Assembly: GCA_025963615.1 (NCBI GenBank)
Contig: JAOQAL010000567.1
Span: 1 to 15,175 of the forward strand
Origin: Chitinophagaceae bacterium
GTDB lineage: Bacteria > Bacteroidota > Bacteroidia > Chitinophagales > Chitinophagaceae
Reading direction: 5' to 3'
DNA length: 15,175 nt
The notes beneath the pieces are model-generated. The model had not been told where the DNA came from. It saw only the letters and a program-made list of their open reading frames with translations, and did no database searches. The position numbers and the translations under genes were made by a program. Position 1 is the stretch's first letter. Every line of letters starts with the position of its first letter. Below are positions 1-5,900 of the stretch, piece after piece.

Positions 1-324
1 TGTCACCGTGGTTCAAAAAAGTTCAAAAGGAAAGTTGAACCACAGAGGCAGGAAGGCACGGAGTAACACAGAGGCTCTCCGTGAAACTTAGTATCTCAGT
101 GTCACCGTGGTTCAAAAAAGTTCAAAAGGAAAGTTGAACCACAGAGGCAGGAAGGCACGGAGTAACACAGAGGCTCTCCGTGAAACTTGGTGTCCGTGTC
201 ACCGTGGTTCAAAAAAAGTTCAAAAGGAATGTTGAACCACAGAGACAGGAAGGCACGGAGTAACACGGAGGCTCTCCGTGAAACTTAGTGTCTCAGTGTC
301 ACCGTGGTTCAAAAAAGTTCAAAA
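1..324. repeat. Tandem direct repeat, ~99-bp unit, 3 copies plus a 28-bp partial copy
   Basis: Near-identical units lie at 1-99, 100-196 and 197-296, with a truncated fourth copy at 297-324. The units differ by a few substitutions, one extra A in the A-run of unit 3, and a 2-bp shortening at the end of unit 2. Each unit carries two inverted-repeat pairs: GTGGTTCAA with TTGAACCAC (8-16 and 35-43 in unit 1) and CACGGAG with CTCCGTG (57-63 and 77-83). Read from TTGAACCAC of one unit to GTGGTTCAA of the next, each period is an imperfect hairpin of about 80 nt (35-115, 134-212, 232-312). The array begins at the window edge and probably continues to the left. No protein or RNA gene was recognised in it. 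Its 'ACCACAGAGG / CACGGAG' wording resembles dispersed intergenic repeats I recall from several bacterial phyla, but this is memory, not a search. Confidence 0.95.
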
Positions 325-344
325 AATTTTATAAAAACCGATTT

Positions 345-2732
345 ATGATAAAAAACCTTCTGCTCGTTGCGCTACGCAATTTTAAAAGAGATAAATGGTA
401 TAGCCTGCTCAACATCCTGGGCCTGATGATTGGAATTACCTTCAGCCTGTTCCTGATTTTTTATATAAAAGATGAACTGGGCTATGACCGCTCTAATAAA
501 AAAGCCGATAGGATCTATCGCGTAAATTCATATATAAAAGAAGCGGACAAGGACACGATGAAATGGGCTGTTACGCCCTATCCGCTTGGACCCACGCTAT
601 CAAAAGATTATCCGGAGGTAGAAGAAGCTGTTCGCTTTGTAGGTAATGGAAAAACGATGTATAAAAATGGGGCACTCCGTTTTTATGAGGACAAAGTCTT
701 TTATTGTGATAGCAACCTGTTCAACGTCTTTACACACCAGTTTATTGAAGGAAACCCCGCCACGGCTTTAATAGAACCCAACTCATTGGTGCTGACCCAA
801 TCCGTTGCGGAAAAGTTTTTTGGCAAAAACAAAAATTATGTTGGGAAAACGCTGCAAAATGATAAAGGGGAAATTTATAAAATAACGGCAGTAATAAAAG
901 ATGTACCGAAAAATTCCCACTTGATTTTCAACGTGCTCATTTCGGCAAGCACGCTGCCCAAAGACTTTGCAAATAACTGGGGCGGATTTGGTTTTTATAC
1001 TTATGTTTTATTGCGGCCAAATACAAACGCTGCCATATTTGAAAAAAAATTGTTGCCCATGTATGATAAATATATGGCGTCGCTTTTCGCAAAGTTTAAT
1101 GTTAAGATCCGGCTAGGCATACAGCCTGTCACCGCTATTCATTTACATTCTGATATGGCCAATGAACCGGAGGAACTCGGAAGCATTTCCTATATCTATA
1201 TTTTCGCGGCAGTGGCATTATTCATGCTCATCATCGCTTGCATCAATTACATGAACCTGACTACGGCACGTTCTGCAAGAAGGGCAAAGGAAATCGGCAT
1301 CCGTAAAGTAACAGGTTCTTCCAAATCGCAGTTGGTGGCCCAGTTCCTGGTTGAATCACTATTGACCGCTATGCTGGCCTTAGTGTTAAGCCTGGGGTTG
1401 ATCGCATTGTTTTTACCAATGTTTAATACGCTATCCGGTAAGTTTATTTCTTTCCAGTCATTACTGGAACCGGGTACTTTCCTGATTTTATTGGGGATTG
1501 TTTTGTTTGTAGGTCTCGGTGGCGGAAGTTATCCTGCATTTTATCTGTCAAAGTTCAACCCGGTTAGCATATTGAAAGGCAGCCTTTCCAAAAGTTCAAG
1601 CAATGCAACACTGCGACGTGTACTCGTCGTGGTTCAATTCTCCATCTCAATGATCATGTTGATCTGTACCTGGGTAGTATATGGACAATTGAAATACCTC
1701 CGCAATAAAGATCTGGGGTTCAACAAAGAACAGGTGCTTTCGGTAACCCCCAATGCGAATAATGACATAAGCAGTAATATTCTTTCCTTTAAAAACGATG
1801 CCCGGAAAAATCCCCGGATACTTTCTGTAAGCACCTCTCAGAATATACCTGGCAGCCCAGGCATCAATTTCAACCTATATTCTATGGAAACAAAAAACGG
1901 CTTCACGGATAAAGGTGTTGACAATTACGCTATCGACGAAGACTTCTTCAAAACGTTGGGTATGAAGATAAAAACGGGAAGAAATTTTTCCGGTATTTCT
2001 GATACACTCAGAAGCATCATTGTGAATGAAAACATGGTTAAGTATTTTGGATGGGATAATCCAATCGGCAAAAAAGTAAAAAATCCCGGGGATACCTCAA
2101 GTTTTTACTATGAAGTGGTTGGCGTAGTAAAGGACTTTAACCAGAAATCGCTATACAACCCCATTGCGCCATTGATATTATTTTACCGGGCCAACAGTAA
2201 TGGCATCCAGCTTAAACTGGATGCAAAAAATATCTCTGCTACAATAGCTGACATTGAAAAATCATGGAAGACCAATTTTCCTGATCTTCCTTTCTCTTAT
2301 ACTTTCCTCGACCAGGATTTTGATTCACAGTATGCAGCCGATCAGAAAAGAGGAAAAATATTCACCGCTTTTTCTGTTCTTACCATAATCATTACCTGCC
2401 TCGGTTTATTGGGATTGATTGCATTTACTACCGAACAACGGCAAAAGGAAATCAGTATCCGCAAAATTCTGGGGGCGGGTGTGGGCGAAATCATACCCTT
2501 AATGACAAAAAACTTTGTATGGCTGGTTGCCATATCCTGCCTCATTGCGTTCCCGGTGGCTTACTTATTCATGGATAAATGGTTAAAGATTTTTCCGTAC
2601 AACACGGGCCTGCGGATTACACCATTTTTATTATCGGCCCTGGTAGTATTGATGATTACGTTACTGACTGTGATTTTTCATACGGTCAAGGCAGCTTTGG
2701 CAAACCCGGTGAAGTCGCTGCGAACTGAGTAG
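345..2732 (+). CDS. Permease 1: duplicated MacB/FtsX-type ABC transporter permease
   Basis: Inner-membrane permease of 795 residues, made of two fused MacB-like halves. Predicted helices lie near residues 22-42, 283-303, 333-358, 378-400, 424-446, 671-695, 720-742 and 758-780. Extracytoplasmic domains fill about 45-280 and 450-665. Family motifs seen are KDVPKNSHLIF in domain 1, VVGVVKDF in domain 2, coupling motifs RAKEIGIRKVTGSS (313-326) and RQKEISIRKILGAG (699-712), FNPVSILKG closing half 1 and NPVKSLRTE at the C-terminus. I chose ATG 345 because its MIKNLLLVALRNFKRDK start matches the other five permeases. An in-frame GTG at 288 would add 19 residues encoded by the upstream repeat and is unlikely. 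It is the most divergent copy at the C-terminus: it lacks the YAYRI-type segment before helix 8 found in copies 2-5. Substrate and partner ATPase are unknown. Confidence 0.96.
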   Translation: MIKNLLLVALRNFKRDKWYSLLNILGLMIGITFSLFLIFYIKDELGYDRSNKKADRIYRVNSYIKEADKDTMKWAVTPYPLGPTLSKDYPEVEEAVRFVGNGKTMYKNGALRFYEDKVFYCDSNLFNVFTHQFIEGNPATALIEPNSLVLTQSVAEKFFGKNKNYVGKTLQNDKGEIYKITAVIKDVPKNSHLIFNVLISASTLPKDFANNWGGFGFYTYVLLRPNTNAAIFEKKLLPMYDKYMASLFAKFNVKIRLGIQPVTAIHLHSDMANEPEELGSISYIYIFAAVALFMLIIACINYMNLTTARSARRAKEIGIRKVTGSSKSQLVAQFLVESLLTAMLALVLSLGLIALFLPMFNTLSGKFISFQSLLEPGTFLILLGIVLFVGLGGGSYPAFYLSKFNPVSILKGSLSKSSSNATLRRVLVVVQFSISMIMLICTWVVYGQLKYLRNKDLGFNKEQVLSVTPNANNDISSNILSFKNDARKNPRILSVSTSQNIPGSPGINFNLYSMETKNGFTDKGVDNYAIDEDFFKTLGMKIKTGRNFSGISDTLRSIIVNENMVKYFGWDNPIGKKVKNPGDTSSFYYEVVGVVKDFNQKSLYNPIAPLILFYRANSNGIQLKLDAKNISATIADIEKSWKTNFPDLPFSYTFLDQDFDSQYAADQKRGKIFTAFSVLTIIITCLGLLGLIAFTTEQRQKEISIRKILGAGVGEIIPLMTKNFVWLVAISCLIAFPVAYLFMDKWLKIFPYNTGLRITPFLLSALVVLMITLLTVIFHTVKAALANPVKSLRTE

Positions 2733-2733
2733 A

Positions 2734-2789
2734 TGCTGGATGCTAGAAGATGGATACTGGATGCTGGATATTAGATACTGGATGCTGGA
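2734..2789. repeat. Phased 7-bp tandem repeat, family TGCTGGA (8 units)
   Basis: Beginning two bases after the permease 1 stop codon, the DNA divides without remainder into eight heptamers: TGCTGGA, TGCTAGA, AGATGGA, TACTGGA, TGCTGGA, TATTAGA, TACTGGA and TGCTGGA. Units vary only by substitution, so the 7-bp phase is never lost. It is not part of any gene. Confidence 0.9.
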
Positions 2790-2812
2790 TCCTCGTTAAT
2801 TTTCATAACCAG

Positions 2813-2916
2813 ATGATATTGCTTTCTTGTTCCGGAGGAACAATTTGTGGGTAGATGAGCGTGGCGTTAGGTTCGATATGTGTCTACCCACAAAATGCCC
2901 CTCTGGACAATGTCAT
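2813..2916. repeat. Long imperfect palindrome with nested hairpins
   Basis: The core is an exact 12-bp inverted repeat, TTTGTGGGTAGA (2844-2855) and TCTACCCACAAA (2883-2894), around a 27-nt loop. The similarity continues outward: TTGTTCCGGAGGAACAA on the left (2827-2843) matches the reverse complement of the right arm (about 2895-2910) imperfectly. The left part alone also forms a 7-bp hairpin with a GGA loop (2827-2833 / 2837-2843). The outermost match is ATGATATTG (2813-2821) with CAATGTCAT (2908-2916), one G:T wobble. It could be a structured RNA, a terminator-like element without a T tract, or a small dispersed palindromic element. No transposase is nearby. Confidence 0.8.
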
Positions 2917-2948
2917 TAAGGTAAGGAGTTTATCAACGTTGTGGCCTA

Positions 2949-2983
2949 TCCAGCATCTAGTATCTTGTATCCAGCATCTTGTT
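2949..2983. repeat. Inverted copy of the TGCTGGA heptamer repeat (5 units)
   Basis: Five heptamers in phase: TCCAGCA, TCTAGTA, TCTTGTA, TCCAGCA, TCTTGTT. TCCAGCA is the reverse complement of TGCTGGA, the main unit at 2734-2789, so the same repeat family flanks the palindrome at 2813-2916 in opposite orientation. Confidence 0.85.
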
Positions 2984-3131
2984 TCGTACGCTATCGCACA
3001 AGGAGTTGTTCGTTTCCGGACATAGCTGCCGCTGCTAATCCCGGTAACCGGCTTGTTTGTAATTGTTTAGATCATTGGCATAACAGTTGAGAAACACGAT
3101 ATAACCCTTCTTTATTGTTAAATTTTCATCC
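2984..3131. other. Rest of the gap before permease 2: no feature recognised
   Basis: Together with 2733-2983 this makes a 399-bp gap without a gene. In 2984-3131 I see no RNA gene, no T-tract terminator and no clear Bacteroidota promoter (TTTG near -33 with TAnnTTTG near -7). The last 30 bases before the ATG are A/T-rich without a Shine-Dalgarno sequence. Confidence 0.5.
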
Positions 3132-5513
3132 ATGATCCGAAACTTTCTTAAAATAACTATCCGCAGTTTGTTGAAAAATAAAACAAACAGCTTCCTCAAC
3201 ATATTTGGCCTGGCCATCGGCATGGCCTGCGCCGCCCTTATTTTCTTATGGGTCGAGCACGAAGTGAATTATGACAACTTCAATACAAAGAAAGACAGGC
3301 TATACTTTGCCATGGTAAACCAGCTTTATGACGCGGGAATATTTACCCATGGTTCTACGCCAGGTGTTATGGCGCCGGTGATGCAAAAAGAAATACCGGG
3401 TATTGCGAATACCTGCCGCGTATCAGAAGATCAAACTTCATTACTCTTCAGCATCGGCGGCAAATCAATGTATGCTTCCGGCAAATATGCAGAACCGTCA
3501 TTGTTTAACATGTTCACCTTGCCTTTTGTGCAGGGTCATGCGGCCAACGCTTTTAATGAATTACATTCTATTGTCATTACCGAAAAAACCGCGAGGAAGT
3601 TTTTTGGCGATGTTAAAAACAGCATTGGTAAAACAGTTCGGGTAGATAACAAACAGGACTATGTGGTTTCGGGCGTGTTGAAAGACATACCGGAAAATTC
3701 TTCCTTGCAGTTTGAATGGATCGCTCCATTTGAGATTTGGTACCAGCAAAGTACTCCCTGGGCACAGCAATGGGGTAATAATTGCATTGGTACCTATGTA
3801 GAGTTGCAACCAAACACTAACATCGCAGACGTCAATAAAAAATTGTATGATTTTGTGCAGCAAAAAGAACCCAAGTCAATAGGCCATGTATTTTTATTTG
3901 GTATGAACGACTGGCGGCTCCATGACCAATTTGAAAATGGCAAACAGACAGGGAGTGGCCGTATTGTGTTTGTAAGGCTTTTTTCCATGATTGCATGGAT
4001 CATTCTTTTCATTGCCTGTATTAATTTCATGAACCTTGCTACAGCAAGAAGTGAGAAGCGGGCAAGAGAAGTCGGCGTACGGAAAGTATTGGGCGCTGGA
4101 AAGAAGGGCCTTATTTTCCAGTTTATCGGAGAAGCGCTCCTCATGGCAATGATCGCCGCGGTTTCAGCTGTACTTATTGTTTCTATTGTATTACCACTCT
4201 TCAATACGCTGGTACAGAAACAGCTTTCGTTGAATTTAGAAAATCCGCTTCATGTCCTTTCATTGCTGGCTATTGCACTGGTTTGTGGTTTGGTGGCAGG
4301 CAGTTATCCTTCCTTGTATTTATCTTCGTTTAACCCGGTCTTTGTACTAAAAGGGATAAAAATAAAAAACGGCGGCGCTTCTTTCATCCGAAAAGGATTG
4401 GTCGTATTTCAATTTTCTATTTCCATCGTGCTGATTATCGGCACCATGATCATTTACCAGCAGATACAGCATGTAAAAACCCGGAATCTTGGTTTTAATA
4501 AAGACAACCTGGTGGAGCTGAATATGCAGGGCGATATGGCAGAACATTTTGCTGCTATAAAAAATGATCTGCTCAATACCGGCGTTGTTGAAAATGTGGC
4601 ATTATCAGATCACGGAACTATTTACGGAGGAAACAATGGTGACGGTTTTACATGGGAGGGTAAACCACCGGGCACAAAAGTCCTTATCTCAAACCGGTAT
4701 GTAACACCGGAATTCATGAGCACGTCCGGCATCAGCGTGCTGTCAGGGAGGAACTTTGAAATCACCGATACAGCGTATAATAATGGACTCCATGTTATGA
4801 TCACGGCATCGCTGGAAAGACTAATGGGAAAGGGAAGCGCCATAGGCAAAATACTACGCTACGAAGGGGATGATCACATAGCAACTGTGATTGGCGTTGT
4901 AAATGATTATGTATATGGTAATATGTATGGTAAACCGGATCCAGTGGTATTTATATGTGCGCCGCCTCAGAACACGACGGTAATGTATATACGTACAAAA
5001 GCACAAAGCCATGCGGAAGAGGCATTGGCGAAAATAGAAGCCGTTATAAAAAAGAACAATCCGGCTTATCCTTTTGAATACCGCTTTGTTGATGATCAGT
5101 TTAACGGCATGTTTCAAAGCGAAACGCTAATCAGCAAGTTATCCCGGGTTTTTGCGTCGTTGGCTATAATTATTTCATGTTTGGGTTTGTTTGGTTTAGC
5201 GGCTTATACAGCCGAAAGAAGAACAAAAGAAATCGGTATCCGGAAAGTATTGGGCGCCAGCATGGCTGGAATTACCGGGCTATTGTCAAAAGATTTTTTG
5301 AAACTCGTGGTCCTCTCAGCCATTATTGCGTTTCCCATCGCCTGGTGGGCTATGCACAATTGGTTGCAGGGCTATGCCTATCGTATTACCATCAACGGCT
5401 GGGTGTTTGTAATAGCGGGTGCATTATCAGTATTCATCGCCTTGTTTACCATCAGTTTTCAAGCGGTCAAGGCGGCGATGATGAATCCGGTGAAGTCACT
5501 CCGTTCGGAGTGA
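3132..5513 (+). CDS. Permease 2: duplicated MacB/FtsX-type ABC transporter permease
   Basis: Inner-membrane permease of 793 residues with two MacB-like halves. Helices are predicted near 21-41, 281-301, 330-354, 378-398, 421-442, 670-694, 719-741 and 757-779, with extracytoplasmic domains at about 45-278 and 445-668. Motifs are GVLKDIPENSSLQF in domain 1, coupling motifs RAREVGVRKVLGAG (310-323) and RTKEIGIRKVLGAS (697-710), SSFNPVFVLKG closing half 1, and NPVKSLRSE at the end. The second extracytoplasmic domain is unusual: where the paralogues have [DN]-[FY]-[HN]-x-[KR]-S-L after GVVxD, this copy reads NDYVYGNMYGKPDP, and the usual Tyr-rich stretch before helix 6 is MFQSETLISKL. This suggests a different binding surface. 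ATG 3132 begins the conserved MIRNFLKITIRSL start. The stop codon lies inside an 18-bp palindrome. Confidence 0.97.
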   Translation: MIRNFLKITIRSLLKNKTNSFLNIFGLAIGMACAALIFLWVEHEVNYDNFNTKKDRLYFAMVNQLYDAGIFTHGSTPGVMAPVMQKEIPGIANTCRVSEDQTSLLFSIGGKSMYASGKYAEPSLFNMFTLPFVQGHAANAFNELHSIVITEKTARKFFGDVKNSIGKTVRVDNKQDYVVSGVLKDIPENSSLQFEWIAPFEIWYQQSTPWAQQWGNNCIGTYVELQPNTNIADVNKKLYDFVQQKEPKSIGHVFLFGMNDWRLHDQFENGKQTGSGRIVFVRLFSMIAWIILFIACINFMNLATARSEKRAREVGVRKVLGAGKKGLIFQFIGEALLMAMIAAVSAVLIVSIVLPLFNTLVQKQLSLNLENPLHVLSLLAIALVCGLVAGSYPSLYLSSFNPVFVLKGIKIKNGGASFIRKGLVVFQFSISIVLIIGTMIIYQQIQHVKTRNLGFNKDNLVELNMQGDMAEHFAAIKNDLLNTGVVENVALSDHGTIYGGNNGDGFTWEGKPPGTKVLISNRYVTPEFMSTSGISVLSGRNFEITDTAYNNGLHVMITASLERLMGKGSAIGKILRYEGDDHIATVIGVVNDYVYGNMYGKPDPVVFICAPPQNTTVMYIRTKAQSHAEEALAKIEAVIKKNNPAYPFEYRFVDDQFNGMFQSETLISKLSRVFASLAIIISCLGLFGLAAYTAERRTKEIGIRKVLGASMAGITGLLSKDFLKLVVLSAIIAFPIAWWAMHNWLQGYAYRITINGWVFVIAGALSVFIALFTISFQAVKAAMMNPVKSLRSE
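5496..5513 (+). promoter_or_regulatory. Palindrome spanning the permease 2 stop codon
   Basis: TCACTCCGTTCGGAGTGA is an exact 8-bp stem around TT, and its last three bases are the TGA stop. The same 18 bases end permease 5 (13784-13801). No T tract follows, so it is not a standard intrinsic terminator. A transcript hairpin affecting termination, message stability or translational coupling is possible but unproven. Confidence 0.6.
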
Positions 5514-5518
5514 TGGAA

Positions 5519-5536
5519 TCCCGATGCAGATCGGGA
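5519..5536. repeat. Small palindrome TCCCGAT-GCAG-ATCGGGA
   Basis: An exact 7-bp inverted repeat with a 4-nt GCAG loop begins six bases after the permease 2 stop. No T run follows. It resembles the CCCGATAGCTATCG-type palindrome at 8371-8384, with the centre replaced. Confidence 0.6.
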
Positions 5537-5588
5537 CAGTATACGGGGAATATAGCCTTTGACGACGGCTCGGAGGCAGGTTTGAGGA

Positions 5589-5630
5589 GTGAGTGATGAA
5601 CGGTGAGTGGTGAGTAATGAGGGATGAGTT
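5589..5630. repeat. Phased 7-bp tandem repeat, family GTGAGTG (6 units)
   Basis: Six heptamers in phase: GTGAGTG, ATGAACG, GTGAGTG, GTGAGTA, ATGAGGG, ATGAGTT. The unit has no sequence relation to TGCTGGA or GCTTGCA, but length, degeneracy and strict 7-bp phase are the same. It lies 76 bp after permease 2 and runs directly into the motif at 5627-5648. Confidence 0.8.
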
Positions 5631-5648
5631 TTGTGCTTTTCGAAAATT
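5627..5648. repeat. 22-bp dispersed motif, copy 1 (GTGCTTTTCGAAAATT core)
   Basis: AGTTT-T-GTGCTTTTCGAAAATT here matches 8739-8760 with a single T/C difference. The core includes the palindrome TTTTCGAAAA. Both copies sit at the 3' side of a 7-bp-phased tract in a gap upstream of a permease. Function unknown. Confidence 0.65.
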
Positions 5649-5845
5649 TATTTAAGACTAGAGGGCATTGGATATTTATTTATTGAACTGGACATGGAAT
5701 ATGAATTAGGCTTTCGTTCCTTCAAAGATGGACACTGGTACGTTTAGTTGTTTTATTTAACTTTTTCATTAAAAGAGGGGTGGGTTGTCAAATAAAAAGA
5801 CAGAACATGCGGTCCAATAGCTATCGCCGGGCAAAACTCAAGACA
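5649..5845. other. Gap before permease 3: little recognisable
   Basis: The 387-bp gap 5514-5900 holds the hairpin, heptamers and 22-bp motif listed separately. In 5649-5845 the only structure I see is ATAGCTATCGC at 5817-5827, which shares 11 bases with the palindrome at 8373-8384. The rest is A/T-rich without a convincing promoter, terminator or gene. A promoter for permease 3 probably lies here but cannot be placed. Confidence 0.45.
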
Positions 5846-5896
5846 ATGAAAAAAGTATCAACGTGCTGGCAACATAAAGCGATCACAAAAACTTAA
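5846..5896 (+). CDS. Possible 16-residue leader ORF before permease 3
   Basis: An ATG opens a 16-codon frame, MKKVSTCWQHKAITKT, whose TAA ends four bases before the permease 3 ATG. The spacing would suit translational reinitiation, and the Lys-rich start is typical of real bacterial peptides. Against it: an ORF this short is expected by chance, there is no Shine-Dalgarno sequence to judge by, and no homologue is known to me. Treat as a candidate only. Confidence 0.2.
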   Translation: MKKVSTCWQHKAITKT

Positions 5897-5900
5897 GGCC

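Noticed and set aside
1..324. CRISPR array
   Set aside because: The whole ~99-bp unit repeats, with no short repeats separated by unique spacers, and no cas gene is present.
288..344. GTG-started 19-residue extension of permease 1
   Set aside because: The extension is translated direct-repeat sequence, and the paralogues all begin at the position of ATG 345.
2844..2894. Intrinsic terminator after permease 1
   Set aside because: The stem is good, but the 27-nt loop is long and the right arm is followed by ATGCCCC, not a T tract.
2929..2940. Shared TATCAACGT upstream of permeases 2 and 3 as an operator
   Set aside because: Only nine bases match and they lie at different distances from the two starts; chance is sufficient.
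3794..4204. 136-codon - strand frame inside permease 2, and similar antisense frames in all six permeases
   Set aside because: They are antisense shadows of conserved transmembrane and coupling-motif sequence; none has an independent domain or start region.
5177..5596. 139-codon + strand frame overlapping the end of permease 2
   Set aside because: It lies in another frame of the well-supported permease 2 C-terminal half and shows no family features of its own.
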